A model generated the notes under the pieces. That model had not been told where the DNA came from. It made no database searches and saw only the letters and a program-made list of their open reading frames with translations. A stretch of DNA of 64,000 nucleotides from Candidatus Fimivivens faecavium (lineage in GTDB: Bacteria > Bacillota > Clostridia > Oscillospirales > Ruminococcaceae), in the NCBI GenBank assembly GCA_018716105.1, contig DVKH01000032.1, positions 1 to 64,000 on the forward strand, given 5' to 3'. Both the position numbers and the translations under genes were made by a program. Positions 8,188-16,931 of the stretch are shown piece after piece (the first letter of the stretch is position 1; each line of letters starts with the position of its first letter).

Positions 8188-8222
8188 GGCCCGGAAACCG
8201 ATTCGGTTTCCGGGCCTTTTTC
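8188..8222 (+). terminator. Terminator of flavodiiron gene
   Basis: GGCCCGGAAACCG and its exact complement flank ATT; a run of five T follows. Confidence 0.88.
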
Positions 8223-8238
8223 GCATCATCTGAGAAGG

Positions 8239-8829
8239 TCAGCGCATGGCGAGCGGCAGCTCTGGGGAAAAGCCCGGCGCTTCTTCCGGGCCGCGGCCGC
8301 CCTGCCAGTCCCGCAGCTTTCCGCGGAAAACGACCGTTGAGCCGGGGATACGGCGGAAATCCTCCGGGTAGGTGAAGTACGGGTCCCGGCCGCCGAGATC
8401 CCACGCGCCGCTCATCTGGAGAACCGTTGCGACAAACTGCGAGCAGATGAAGCGGTGGGACCGTTTCAGCTTCAGCCCGAGCGGACGGGTCCACAGGCCG
8501 AGAACATCGTATTTGAAATCGGACGCCTCGTCCACAAAGAGATCGATCACGTCCAAGGCGCGGCGGTAAACGCCGCCGCTGACGGGGAGGGCGATCACTT
8601 CGCAGAGGGTGTTCGGAAAGCGGCGGAACACATGGGTGTTCGGGTTTTCCCGGATGAAGCCGCCGATCCACTGGAGATAGAGCCTGCGCCGCCCGAACGA
8701 ATACATCTCGTTCATCCCCCGGTCGAGCGAGATGGACGAGTGGTTGTAAGGCGCGCGGGTGACAGTTTGAATCAGACGGCTGGCGACGGTGCCGGTCTGA
8801 GAAAGAATGATATAAAGGGTGTGTTCCAT
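8239..8829 (-). CDS. Permuted NlpC/P60-like (YiiX/YaeF-type) papain-fold hydrolase
   Basis: 196 residues. APYNHSSISLD near residue 30 supplies the histidine, and FICSQFVATVL near residue 130 the cysteine. His before Cys is the order seen in circularly permuted NlpC/P60 proteins such as YiiX and LRAT-like enzymes, which act as amidases or acyltransferases. No signal peptide is visible, so it is probably cytosolic or membrane-associated. I placed the start at ATG 8829, 7 bp after GGAGG; a longer frame to 8862 has none. Substrate unknown. It is divergent from the HAD gene, with a 9-7-9 palindrome between them. Confidence 0.68.
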   Translation of the reverse strand: MEHTLYIILSQTGTVASRLIQTVTRAPYNHSSISLDRGMNEMYSFGRRRLYLQWIGGFIRENPNTHVFRRFPNTLCEVIALPVSGGVYRRALDVIDLFVDEASDFKYDVLGLWTRPLGLKLKRSHRFICSQFVATVLQMSGAWDLGGRDPYFTYPEDFRRIPGSTVVFRGKLRDWQGGRGPEEAPGFSPELPLAMR

Positions 8830-8871
8830 AGCGGGGCCTCCAAAGAAAAAGAATGCATCCAATAAGTACTA

Positions 8872-8896
8872 ATTGTATTAATATTAATAATACAAT
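8872..8896. promoter_or_regulatory. AT-rich palindrome in divergent intergenic region (operator candidate)
   Basis: ATTGTATTA and its exact complement TAATACAAT flank a 7-bp ATATTAA centre. It lies 43 bp upstream of the permuted NlpC/P60-like gene in a conspicuously AT-rich patch. Likely a repressor site for that minus-strand gene; no local regulator gene is present. Confidence 0.4.
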
Positions 8897-8947
8897 AGGC
8901 TGTCCAAATACGCAAGGCTTCGACAAAATTTCTGCCGCGATTTGCGG

Positions 8948-8976
8948 TTGCGGGATGGGACGGTTTTTGGTATGAT
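8948..8976 (+). promoter_or_regulatory. Promoter of HAD phosphatase gene
   Basis: TTGCGG, 17 bp, TATGAT preceded by TGG (extended -10). Ends 75 bp before the start codon. Confidence 0.6.
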
Positions 8977-9050
8977 AAGCCAATGAAATCAAGAAACCAG
9001 ATATGTATTCCGGGGGGTCTCGCTCCAAATGCGCGGAAGAGGGAGGAAAC

Positions 9051-9713
9051 ATGAAGGATTATCAGGTTTTGCTGTTTGATCTCGACGGAACCCTGACTGA
9101 TTCGGGGGAGGGGATCATGCGCTCGGTACAGTATGCGCTCCAAACCGTCGGGATCGAAGTAATGGACTACCGGACGCTGACTGCGTTTATCGGCCCCCCG
9201 CTTCGGGTTTCGTTCCAGGAGGAATACGGGCTGGACGAGGGGACGGCGCTGAGGGCAATCCGCGCCTACCGCGAGCGGTTTGAATCGGCCGGCATCCGGG
9301 AAAACCGGGCTTACGAGGGACTGGCCGGCTGCCTCGGACGCCTCCAGGCGGCGGGCAAGACGCTGATGGTCGCAACCTCGAAGCCTCAGCCGTTTGCCGT
9401 ACAGGTCCTGGAGGATTTTGACCTCGCGCAGTATTTTACCGGGATCTACGGCGCGCCGGTGGATGAGACCGCGCACAGCACCAAAGCCGACGTCATCCGC
9501 GAGGCGCTCGCGTCCAAAGGCGCGGCCGATCTCTCCCAGTGCGTCATGATCGGCGACCGGAAATACGACGTTGAGGGCGCGCTCGAAGCCGGGATCGACT
9601 GCATCGGCGTTCTTTACGGCTATGGGGACGAACGGGAGCTTCTGGAAGCGGGGGCCGCCGCCGTCGCCGCGACGCCGGACGAGCTCTGCCGGATGCTCCT
9701 TCGGGAGGGTTGA
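9051..9713 (+). CDS. HAD-family hydrolase, phosphoglycolate phosphatase-like
   Basis: 220 residues. HAD motif I LFDLDGTLTDS at the N-terminus (Asp nucleophile and acid/base Asp), motif II VATSKPQ, motif III lysine in STKADVI and motif IV MIGDRKYDVEGA. The helical cap between motifs I and II (subclass I) is typical of phosphoglycolate phosphatase Gph and pyrophosphatase PpaX. Start ATG 9051 follows GGGAGG. Single-gene unit ending at a palindromic terminator. The substrate cannot be told from sequence. Confidence 0.85.
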   Translation: MKDYQVLLFDLDGTLTDSGEGIMRSVQYALQTVGIEVMDYRTLTAFIGPPLRVSFQEEYGLDEGTALRAIRAYRERFESAGIRENRAYEGLAGCLGRLQAAGKTLMVATSKPQPFAVQVLEDFDLAQYFTGIYGAPVDETAHSTKADVIREALASKGAADLSQCVMIGDRKYDVEGALEAGIDCIGVLYGYGDERELLEAGAAAVAATPDELCRMLLREG

Positions 9714-9798
9714 ACCGGTCCTGTCCAACAAAACGAGCGGGAGAAGGGATTGCCTTTAAAACGTTTGAAACGGCCGGCAAGGATTTTTTAATATAACA

Positions 9799-9833
9799 AA
9801 GCGGCATGGAATCAAAATGATTCCATGCCGCTT
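9799..9833. terminator. Bidirectional palindromic terminator between HAD gene and rsmI
   Basis: AAGCGGCATGGAATCA and its exact 16-bp complement flank AAA. It sits between convergent genes, 9 bp before the rsmI stop codon. T-tracts are weak (CTTGTTT on plus, TTTGTTAT on minus). Confidence 0.65.
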
Positions 9834-9841
9834 GTTTCCCA

Positions 9842-10672
9842 TTACTCCTCGGTCCCGGTCAGGAGCTTATAAATTTCGCTTTTTTTGCAGCCGGTGATCC
9901 GCGCCGCCTCTTTTGCGGCGGGCGCCGGGGCGAGTCCGCGCTCGCACAGGCTTCGCGCGAGCGCGACCGCGTCGGCGACGAACATCTCGCGCGGCGCGGC
10001 GGGCGGCGCGCCCTCGACGACGAGGACGAATTCCCCGCGCGGGGCCGTTTCCCGGTACCGCTCCACCGCCCCCTCGAGGGTGGTGCGGATCACCTCTTCA
10101 TGGAGTTTGGTGAGTTCCCGGCAGAGGGCGATTTTCCGGTCGCCGAACGCTTCGAGCAGATCCCCGAGCGTTGTACGGAGCTTGTGCGGCGCTTCGTAAA
10201 AAATCATGGTCCGCCGCTCGGCCCGAAGCGAATCGAGGTGTTCCTTCCGGCTCTGGCGGCTGGTGGAGAGAAACCCCTCGAAGGTAAAGCGCGAGGTGGA
10301 AAGCCCCGAGAGCGCGAGCGCGGTCAGCGCCGCCGTCGGCCCTGGGACCGAAACCGTCTCAATTCCGCGCTGGGCGCACAGCCGGACGAGGTCTTCGCCC
10401 GGGTCGGAGATGGCGGGCATCCCCGCGTCGGTCACAAGCGCGCAGCTTTCGCCCGCCGCAATCCGGTTTACAATCTCTTCCCCGCGTTCGCGGAGGTTGT
10501 GCTGATAATAGCTGACCATCGGCTTTGAAATGCCAAAGTGATTGAGAAGCTTGAGGGTTACGCGCGTGTCTTCAGCGGCGATGAAATCCGCCGTTTCGAG
10601 CGTCTCCCGCGCGCGGGGGGAGAGATCCCCGAGGTTTCCAATCGGGGTGCCCACAATGTACAGTTTTGACAT
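9842..10672 (-). CDS. rsmI: 16S rRNA (cytidine-1402-2'-O)-methyltransferase
   Basis: 276 residues. Begins MSKLYIVGTPIGNLGDLS, the RsmI hallmark, followed by AAEDTR, TDAGMPAISDPG and PGPTAALTALALSG of the tetrapyrrole-methylase fold that binds S-adenosylmethionine. It 2'-O-methylates C1402 in the ribosomal P-site together with RsmH. A C-terminal helical region with KSEIYKLL is present. It starts 7 bp after the tRNA methyltransferase stop and closes the conserved cluster that in Bacillus subtilis runs yaaO-tmk-yaaQ-yaaR-holB-yaaT-yabA-yabB-yazA-yabC. Confidence 0.96.
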   Translation of the reverse strand: MSKLYIVGTPIGNLGDLSPRARETLETADFIAAEDTRVTLKLLNHFGISKPMVSYYQHNLRERGEEIVNRIAAGESCALVTDAGMPAISDPGEDLVRLCAQRGIETVSVPGPTAALTALALSGLSTSRFTFEGFLSTSRQSRKEHLDSLRAERRTMIFYEAPHKLRTTLGDLLEAFGDRKIALCRELTKLHEEVIRTTLEGAVERYRETAPRGEFVLVVEGAPPAAPREMFVADAVALARSLCERGLAPAPAAKEAARITGCKKSEIYKLLTGTEE

Positions 10673-10679
10673 GGCGGTA

Positions 10680-11405
10680 TTACCGCCCCCTTTCTATGTG
10701 AAAGTTTTGCAGAGGCCCATCCGCGTCCGCCTCCGGCCCTTCCAGCAGAAGCGCCGGCTCGGCGGAAAGGCCGGGCTTTCCGCCAAGCCGCCCCTCCAAA
10801 AGGAGCAGGAACGGCGTTTTTCCGGCCGCGTGCTGAACGAGGCGCAGGCGCTTTGGCTCGATTTTGTTTGCGCGCATCGCCGCCGCCGCGTCCAGGAGCC
10901 GTTCCGGCCGGTGGCAGATGCACAGCCGCCCACCGAACCGCAGAAGCCTTCCGGCCGCGGCGCAGACGTCGCCAATCGAGCAGGAAACCTCATGCCGGGC
11001 GGCGTTTCGCGCGGGGTCGGGGCTTTGGTTGGCCGCGCCTTTGGCCTGGTAGGGCGGGTTGCAGGCGATAAGATCGTATTTTCCCGCGGGGAGAACGCCG
11101 GAGAGGTCCCGAAGATCCGCCTCGACGGCCGAAAGCCGCCCCGTAAGGCCGCTCTTTGCGATTCCAAGCCGGATCAGCTCCGCCGCCTCCGGCATCAGTT
11201 CCACCGCGTCGGCATGTTCCGGGCCGGGACCCTCTGAAAACCAGAGCAGCGGAATCACGCCGCAGCCGGAGCAGAGGTCGGCCGCAAAATCCCGGCGGCC
11301 CGGCCGGGAAAACCGTGCGAGCAGCACCGCGTCAACGCCGAAGCGGTGCTGTTTTGTGACGGCGGCGAAGACGCCAGGGGAGAGCGCCTCATAGGAAAAA
11401 TCCAT
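10680..11405 (-). CDS. tRNA1(Val) (adenine-N6)-methyltransferase-like (TrmN6/YabB)
   Basis: 241 residues. Class I methyltransferase: FAADLCSGCGVIPLL is the SAM-binding motif I, and the catalytic NPPY is in LIACNPPYQAKG, marking an exocyclic-amino N6-adenine methylase. YabB/TrmN6 members modify A37 of tRNA-Val. Start ATG 11405 sits 6 bp after AAGGAGG; a longer frame lacks one. Position between ricT/ferredoxin and rsmI matches yabB of Bacillus. The C-terminal ~45 residues are an extra Gly/Leu-rich tail. Confidence 0.85.
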   Translation of the reverse strand: MDFSYEALSPGVFAAVTKQHRFGVDAVLLARFSRPGRRDFAADLCSGCGVIPLLWFSEGPGPEHADAVELMPEAAELIRLGIAKSGLTGRLSAVEADLRDLSGVLPAGKYDLIACNPPYQAKGAANQSPDPARNAARHEVSCSIGDVCAAAGRLLRFGGRLCICHRPERLLDAAAAMRANKIEPKRLRLVQHAAGKTPFLLLLEGRLGGKPGLSAEPALLLEGPEADADGPLQNFHIERGR

Positions 11406-11445
11406 CGGTTGCCTCCTTCGGCGGGCGCCCAAAGCGGGCAATAGA

Positions 11446-11475
11446 ACAAAAAGCACATGGTTTCCCATGTGCTTT
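11446..11475 (-). terminator. Terminator after ferredoxin gene
   Basis: On the minus strand AAAGCACATGG and CCATGTGCTTT pair across GAAA and continue into T's, 21 bp after the ferredoxin stop and before the methyltransferase ribosome binding site; it probably attenuates rather than blocks read-through. Confidence 0.7.
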
Positions 11476-11496
11476 CTGGATCGGGTTTTGAGATTC

Positions 11497-11700
<204 letters not shown>

Positions 11701-11851
11701 CTAGCACAACCTTTGAATGATGCCTAGAGGGTAATTTAAAATTTTTTCGGTAAATTTTGTGTAAAAGATGAAAAAACAGCTGCTCTTCGCCTCTGATTTC
11801 TATTTTTGGCCGTACGGCCCGCTCCGGGGCCGCGGCCGTGGAGCCGGCAGG

Positions 11852-12709
11852 CTATTTCGCTTCGTTTTCTTTGCGCGCTTCTCCGCGCGGCTGACGCGGC
11901 GCGCCGTCGCGGACGGCGCGAAGCTCCGATTTGTGGAACGCCCTGACCCCGTCGTCGGCTTCCAGCCGGACTTTAAGCATTCCGGTCAGGAGGCTCACCT
12001 CCACCACCGTTCCGCGCCCCTCGGGCGTCTGGACCGGGGCGCCGTTCTTCGGCGTGGTGCGCAGGAGATCTTCATACGCCTCCTGTTCGTATTTGAGACA
12101 GCACATCAGCCGCCCGCAGGTGCCTGAGATCTTGGTCGGATTGAGGGAGAGCCCCTGTTCCTTCGCCATCTTGATTGAGACCGGCTGAAATTCGCCGAGA
12201 AAGCTCGAACAGCAGAATTCCCGTCCGCAGATGCCAAGCCCCCCGAGCATTTTCGCCTCGTCCCGGACGCCGATCTGCCGAAGCTCGATCCTGGTGCGGA
12301 AGACCGAAGCGAGGTCTTTGACCAGCTCGCGGAAGTCCACCCGGCCGTCCGCCGTGAAATAGAAGAGGATCTTGTTGTTGTCGAAGGTGTATTCGACGTC
12401 AACCAGCTTCATCTCCATCTTGTGTTCGGCGATCTTTCTAAGGCAGATCTCAAACGCCGCCTGTTCCTTCTGGCGGTTGTCTTCGACCTGTTTGAGATCC
12501 TGCTCGGTTGCGGCGCGGATCATCTTTTTCAGCGGTTTTGTGATCTCGTCTTCGCCGACCACGCGGTTGGCAATCGCGACCGAACCGCATTCCACCCCGC
12601 GCGCCGTTTCGACGATCACCGGCTGATCGAGGGTCACCTGGACCCCGTCCGGATCAAAATAATAAATTTTTCCAGCGTCCTTAAACCGGACGCCAATCAC
12701 TTCTGCCAT
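11852..12709 (-). CDS. ricT: PSP1-domain protein RicT (YaaT)
   Basis: 285 residues. The PSP1 core carries the cysteine pattern GICGREFCCSSF and KISGTCGRLMCCLKYE; in Bacillus subtilis these cysteines bind a [4Fe-4S] cluster in the RicAFT (YmcA-YlbF-YaaT) complex that helps RNase Y-dependent mRNA maturation and promotes sporulation and Spo0A phosphorylation. Start ATG 12709 by similarity (MAEVIGVRF); the ribosome binding site AAGGATC is 12 bp away, weak. Downstream of holB as in Bacillus. The C-terminal ~20 residues are basic/acidic and variable. ricA and ricF are not in the window. Confidence 0.93.
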   Translation of the reverse strand: MAEVIGVRFKDAGKIYYFDPDGVQVTLDQPVIVETARGVECGSVAIANRVVGEDEITKPLKKMIRAATEQDLKQVEDNRQKEQAAFEICLRKIAEHKMEMKLVDVEYTFDNNKILFYFTADGRVDFRELVKDLASVFRTRIELRQIGVRDEAKMLGGLGICGREFCCSSFLGEFQPVSIKMAKEQGLSLNPTKISGTCGRLMCCLKYEQEAYEDLLRTTPKNGAPVQTPEGRGTVVEVSLLTGMLKVRLEADDGVRAFHKSELRAVRDGAPRQPRGEARKENEAK

Positions 12710-12867
12710 ATCAATAAACCGATCCTTCCTGGAAATCCGCGCGGCCGCCAAGCGGGCGCGGAGCCGGGTTTCAAAAATTGCGTGCCCTTGCTGCTGCAGC
12801 AAAAACCGGCAAAAAGCCCGCGCCCGGTTCCGCCAAAGCGGGAACCCAACGGGCGGGCGGTCGTGTG

Positions 12868-13818
12868 CTAAAGGGCCTGTCCAACGGCGGACATGCGCAC
12901 AAGCCGGTCCGCGAGGAGGGCGGACAGCAGCCCAAGGCCGACGTTTTGCCTGGCCGCGGCGGCTGCCCAGTCCATTATATCAACAATGATCCCGCACTGC
13001 AACGCCAAAGATATGGATCCTTCCCGGGCTAAATCCGCCGCCCGTGCGAGCGCCGCCGCCTTCGCGGCAGCGATGAGGCGGAGAAACCTTTCCCGGTCTT
13101 TTTCGTAGGAGGCGAGCAGGCGCAGGATGCCGTAGCGGCTCTTCGCTTCGGCAAGATCGAGCAGCGAGAATGCGTCGGCCGAAAGCCGCTGATAGGTTTC
13201 GTCCGCGAGCGCGGCGAGCGCCTGTCCAATGGTCGGGGCGAGGCGGGCCGCCCGCCGCATGGCCTCTTCCCCCGCGTCGGGGCGGAGCTTTTGCAGCGCC
13301 TCAAAGCGCTGCTCCTTAGTCGTCTCCTCCATCGTGATCACAATGGCCCGGGAGACGACCGTCGGGAGCAGGAGGCTTCTTCCCGGCGCGGTGAGGATAA
13401 AAAAGACGTTCCGCGGCGGCTCCTCAATCAGCTTTAGCAGCGCGTTCTGCGCCTGCACCGTGAGGGCGTTCGCAGAGGGGAAGAAGAAGATCCGGCGCTC
13501 TGACTCATGCGGCGCGATATAGGCCTCCTGCCGGACGCCCCGGACCGCGTCGACCGAAACCGACCGCTGCGCCGCGCCGTCCACCGTCATAAAATCCGGG
13601 TGGCTGCCGCTCCGGAGCTTTTTGCAGGCCGGGCAGCTCCCGCAGGGCCGTTCCCCCGCCGGCGCGCGGCAGAGGAGCGAAGCGGCGGCTTCCATCGCGA
13701 GCGTCCTCTTGCCGCTTCCCTCCGGCCCTTCGATCAGCAGGGCATGCGGAAAACGCCCGCCCGCGAGGAGCGCGGCGAGCGTTTCTTTGGGACCCTGGTT
13801 GTACATCAGTTCCGCCAA
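12868..13818 (-). CDS. holB: DNA polymerase III subunit delta-prime
   Basis: 316 residues. AAA+ clamp-loader subunit: Walker A GPEGSGKRT, zinc-binding CGSCPACKKLRSGSHPD, sensor region ANALTVQAQNALLKLIEEPP, and ILTAPGRSLLLPTVVSR carrying the SRC-like arginine. It loads the sliding clamp as part of the tau/gamma complex. The frame starts at TTG 13818 (AGAAGG 8 bp upstream) or at ATG 13806; I prefer TTG for spacing. It begins 3 bp after darA, so the two are coupled. The C-terminal collar domain is present but diverged. Confidence 0.93.
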   Translation of the reverse strand: MAELMYNQGPKETLAALLAGGRFPHALLIEGPEGSGKRTLAMEAAASLLCRAPAGERPCGSCPACKKLRSGSHPDFMTVDGAAQRSVSVDAVRGVRQEAYIAPHESERRIFFFPSANALTVQAQNALLKLIEEPPRNVFFILTAPGRSLLLPTVVSRAIVITMEETTKEQRFEALQKLRPDAGEEAMRRAARLAPTIGQALAALADETYQRLSADAFSLLDLAEAKSRYGILRLLASYEKDRERFLRLIAAAKAAALARAADLAREGSISLALQCGIIVDIMDWAAAAARQNVGLGLLSALLADRLVRMSAVGQAL

Positions 13819-13821
13819 CTG

Positions 13822-14145
13822 TTATACCTTCTCAAAGCGTTCGACGTCCATCACGAAGATGGTCGCGCCGCCGATCTGCACCTCGACCGGGAAGGAGGTA
13901 TACATCCCAACCCCGTAGGACGCGGAGGAGGGCACCATCTGGGTGCGTTTTTTCGAGTGCTGTGCGATAATCTCAATGGCGTGATCCACCTTGTCGTCTT
14001 CGGTGCCGCAGATAAAGGTGGTGTTGCCCGCCATCAGAAAACCGCCCGTGGTCGCGAGGCGCGTGACCTGATACCGTTCTTTGGTCAGCGCGCTCTGGAC
14101 CTTTGAACTGTCATCGTTCGAAACGATTGCCATGATCAATTTCAT
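13822..14145 (-). CDS. darA: Cyclic-di-AMP receptor, PII-like
   Basis: 107 residues, the size of DarA/PstA (YaaQ). The PII-like fold begins MKLIMAIVSNDDSSKVQSAL, with TTGGFLMAGNTTF and the long loop GMYTSFPVEVQIGGATIFVM typical of the trimeric c-di-AMP sensor. It is not an enzyme; it senses the second messenger that governs osmolyte and cell-wall homeostasis. Ribosome binding site GGGAGG precedes ATG 14145. Directly upstream on the transcript lies the R1 hairpin repeat, whose inner boundary carries TGGTATAAT pointing at this gene. Confidence 0.93.
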   Translation of the reverse strand: MKLIMAIVSNDDSSKVQSALTKERYQVTRLATTGGFLMAGNTTFICGTEDDKVDHAIEIIAQHSKKRTQMVPSSASYGVGMYTSFPVEVQIGGATIFVMDVERFEKV

Positions 14146-14205
14146 GATGGGGCCTCCCTTCATAGTAAAAGCAGCTGGGAAGAGGGATGAAGCGTCCCCT
14201 CCTCT

Positions 14206-14483
14206 GGCTTTATTGCACCATAACAGGAAACCGCGAGAGCGGTTTCCCCGCCGCGCCGGCCCCGCCGTCGGCGGGGCGAATTGGGCCAAGGCCCAATTCT
14301 CTGCGGTTATTATACCATAACGGCAGGCCCATCGGGCCTGCGCGCCGCAAAAGCGGCGTACAAATCGGCAAAGCTGATTTGGGTACTGGTGTAACAGGCG
14401 CAGCGCGCGGCGTCTGCCGCGCCGGCCCCGCCGTCGGCGGGGCGAATTGGGCCGGAACCCAATTCTCTGCGGTTATTATACCA
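14206..14483 (-). repeat. Hairpin-array repeat R1 (partial unit 14206-14317 plus full unit 14303-14483)
   Basis: Fills the 330-bp gap between the decarboxylase and darA. The full unit is 181 bp from one GCGGTTATTATACCA (14303-14317) to the next (14469-14483). Inside are six consecutive hairpins: CAGGCCC/GGGCCTG, CGCCGC/GCGGCG, CAAATCGGC/GCTGATTTG, GCGCGGC/GCCGCGC, CCCCGCC/GGCGGGG and AATTGGG/CCCAATT. The partial unit keeps the last two plus a GGAAACCGC/GCGGTTTCC hairpin. On the minus (transcribed) strand each boundary reads TGGTATAAT. The right boundary overlaps the decarboxylase by 8 bp and supplies its last codons and TAA stop. I recognise no known family. Confidence 0.85.
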
Positions 14484-15789
14484 CAAAGCATTCCCGGACG
14501 CCATATCTTTGCAGAGATTTAACGCATTTGTCATCGATTCGTTCCCCGGGCATTACAATGGGGAGACCGGGCGGACAGGGCGCGATCATCTGCCGGTTGA
14601 TCCGCCCCTGCGCCTTGCTGACCGGGATGCGTTCTCCCGCCGCAAAGAGCGCCTCCCGGAGCGGGAGCGCCCGCTCCGGCCTGGGAAGGGCTTCAAAATC
14701 CGATGTTTCTCCGGCCTTTGGGAGCGGGGGAAGCGCGTCGATCAGCGATTGAATCGGGGAGAGGTCCTGCTCCGGCGCGGGCAGCAGGACGATCTGCCGC
14801 GAGGAGACGTATTCCGCCTCGATCCCGGCGCCCTCCACCCGGGCGATCGCGTCTTCCCGCATGCCGTCCGGAAAGGCGAGCGAGACCCGAACCGGGTCTG
14901 CGAGAGCGGACCTGGCCGCCGCCCAGATGCGCTTCTCCCGCGCGCGGCTTTGGAGCGCGCGCACCCGCAGGGCGAGCCGCTGGAAGGGGCCGCGCAGCTG
15001 TTGCATCCGCGCCGCGAGGAGATCGGCCGAAAGCAAAATCAGATAGGACGGGGAGGTGGAGCCGAACAGCGCCATCCGCGCCCGCGCTTCCTCCGCCCGC
15101 GCCCCATCCCGCAGGTGCAGCAGCGCCGCGCCGGTCAGGGCGGGGAGGGTTTTGTGGAGCGAGTCGCAGCAGAGATCCGCCCCGAGCGCCATCGGGTGAA
15201 GCCCGAAAAAAGCGAGGTGCGCCCCGTGCGCGTTGTCGACGAGGAGCGGGACGCGGCGTCTGTGGCAGATTTCGGCGATCGCTTCCACGTCGCAGAGGAC
15301 GCCGAAGTAGTCGGGGCTGGTGAGATAGACCGCCTGGAGGTCCGGGTTTTCGCGGAGCGCCCGCCCGACGAGGGCGGGAGACACCCGCCCGGGCAGCGCG
15401 GTCCCGGACGGTTCGTCTGGGTAGAGCCAGACCGGCTCAAGCCCGAGAAGCGCCATCGCGTTGACCGCCGCCGCATGGCAGTTGCGCCCCGCGGCGATCT
15501 TTCCGCCCGGCGAAGCGCCGAGCGCAAGCATCGCCTGAATGCACAATGTGCTCCCGCCCGCCGAGAGCAGCGAAGCGCCGCTATTGTAAAACGCGGAAAA
15601 CGCGCGCTCGGTTTCCGCCATCGGCCCGATCCCCTCGAAGAGGCTTCCGGTCAGCGGCAGTTCGGTAAAGTCGTAGGCGGCCGCTTCGCAAAGCGGCGGG
15701 GGGAGAATTCCCTTGTGCCCGGGCATATGAAAGCGCGCGCGCCCGGCGCCGATCTGTTTTTCAAGCGCGTCGAGCAGCGGCGGCTTCAT
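14476..15789 (-). CDS. Orn/Lys/Arg-type PLP decarboxylase (YaaO/SpeA-like)
   Basis: 437 residues. Fold-type I PLP enzyme: FHMPGHKGI near the start, SAGGSTLCIQAML, VDNAHGAHLAF (cofactor Asp) and the PLP lysine in CDSLHKTLPALTGAALLH. The C-terminal domain has QGRINRQMIAPCPPGLPIVMPGE, typical of basic amino-acid decarboxylases that make cadaverine, putrescine or agmatine. It lacks the N-terminal receiver-like wing domain of inducible enterobacterial forms, like YaaO. Position before darA matches yaaO in Bacillus (tmk absent). The stop codon lies within the R1 repeat boundary. Confidence 0.87.
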   Translation of the reverse strand: MKPPLLDALEKQIGAGRARFHMPGHKGILPPPLCEAAAYDFTELPLTGSLFEGIGPMAETERAFSAFYNSGASLLSAGGSTLCIQAMLALGASPGGKIAAGRNCHAAAVNAMALLGLEPVWLYPDEPSGTALPGRVSPALVGRALRENPDLQAVYLTSPDYFGVLCDVEAIAEICHRRRVPLLVDNAHGAHLAFFGLHPMALGADLCCDSLHKTLPALTGAALLHLRDGARAEEARARMALFGSTSPSYLILLSADLLAARMQQLRGPFQRLALRVRALQSRAREKRIWAAARSALADPVRVSLAFPDGMREDAIARVEGAGIEAEYVSSRQIVLLPAPEQDLSPIQSLIDALPPLPKAGETSDFEALPRPERALPLREALFAAGERIPVSKAQGRINRQMIAPCPPGLPIVMPGERIDDKCVKSLQRYGVRECFVV

Positions 15790-16856
15790 GCTCGGGACGG
15801 CGAAAGCCGCCGTCTGATGCCCCGGAGCGCTTCGTTGAGGTCGATTGCCTTGTCGACCAGCTTCGCCTTGGCGGGTTTATAGACATAGTCGAATTCGCCC
15901 GCGAGTTCGTCAAGCGTCCCGTTAAAGCCCTTCTTGAACCGGTAGAGCCCGTAGAGGCGGTCGTTTTCGTCGAGGTTCCCGGAGACGCCCTGAAAGTCGT
16001 AGACGGTGCAGCCGGTTTCAACCGCCCAGCGGATCATCTCCCACTGGATCAGGTAATTGGGCATCACATTGCGGTAGACGTTGTCCGACGCGCCGTAGAC
16101 ATAGCAGGTTTTCCCCGCGAAGTTGGTGGTGATCGCGCCGGAGATCGGCCTGTCCTCATAAAACGCCATGTAGAGGCGGACGTGTTCGCCCAGGGCGGAG
16201 AGCATCCGCTCGAAATAGCTCTTCGGCCGGACCGCGAAGCCGTCGCGTTCGCCGGTCGTCCGCATCAGGCGCACGAATTCGTCGAGATATTCGGGTCCGG
16301 CCACACGGATTTCCACGCCCTTTTTCTGCGCGACCCGGACGTTATAGCGCGTTTTCTGGGTGAGGTTCCTGAAAAGATCGTCTTCGGTCCGGCCCTTTAA
16401 GTAGAGCCGGTAGTTGAACCGGGCCTGGATCGTCTCGAAACCGGTGCTCCCGCAGAGCTGGGAGAAGCCCATCTCCCTGGCGATGGCGCAGAACCTGGTA
16501 TCGGAAATCAGGGTGTCGGGATCCATCTTATAGAGATGCGCGTTGGTCTTTTTTGCGAGCGCGTCGACCCCCGCCTTGAGGTCCAGAAGGGTTTCGCGGT
16601 CGTGCAGGTCGCAGACCGGCCCGCGCGGGGAATAGAGAAAGCTTGTCCCGATCAGCGGAATCTTCTGGATCAGAACGCCGGCTGCTCCGCGGATTGAACC
16701 GTCCGCACCCCGGCTGACCACCGCCTCGAACCCCCAGTTGTTTTTCACCTTCTGCCACGCGCTCGACTGCATGAAACAGCCCTGTGGGTGCCGCTCGACG
16801 AAGCGGTCGAATTCGGCGTAGTTTCCCTTTTCGATGATTTCAAAGATGACGGCCAC
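15786..16856 (-). CDS. FemAB/FemX-like peptidoglycan bridge aminoacyltransferase
   Basis: About 354-356 residues. Two GNAT-like subdomains of the FemABX family: QSSAWQKVKNNWGFEAVV and PRGPVCDL in the first; LTQKTRYNVRVAQKKGVEI and DFQGVSGNLDENDRLYGLYRFKKGFNGT in the second. The family adds amino acids from aminoacyl-tRNA to lipid II at the inner membrane face. A GTG at 16856 sits inside the likely ribosome binding site AGAGGTG; the codon 6 bp after that site is ATC (16847), so the true start may be non-standard. It overlaps the decarboxylase by ATGA. The gap upstream is filled by repeat R2. Confidence 0.87.
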   Translation of the reverse strand: MAVIFEIIEKGNYAEFDRFVERHPQGCFMQSSAWQKVKNNWGFEAVVSRGADGSIRGAAGVLIQKIPLIGTSFLYSPRGPVCDLHDRETLLDLKAGVDALAKKTNAHLYKMDPDTLISDTRFCAIAREMGFSQLCGSTGFETIQARFNYRLYLKGRTEDDLFRNLTQKTRYNVRVAQKKGVEIRVAGPEYLDEFVRLMRTTGERDGFAVRPKSYFERMLSALGEHVRLYMAFYEDRPISGAITTNFAGKTCYVYGASDNVYRNVMPNYLIQWEMIRWAVETGCTVYDFQGVSGNLDENDRLYGLYRFKKGFNGTLDELAGEFDYVYKPAKAKLVDKAIDLNEALRGIRRRLSPSRA

Positions 16857-16931
16857 CTCTTTCTGAATGCGTTTCTGTTATGGATAGCCCGGCGCCGCCG
16901 CCGAACGGCGTGCTGGCGCAATCGGTTGTTC

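Noticed and set aside
14210..14534. Open frames of 70-110 codons through repeats R1, R2 and R3 on minus, with similar products (…FAPPTAGPAR…, …PIRPAFGGA…)
   Set aside because: The similarity follows from the DNA repeat. Frames lack ribosome binding sites, differ in length and end points between copies, and the hairpin structure and covariation explain the conservation better.
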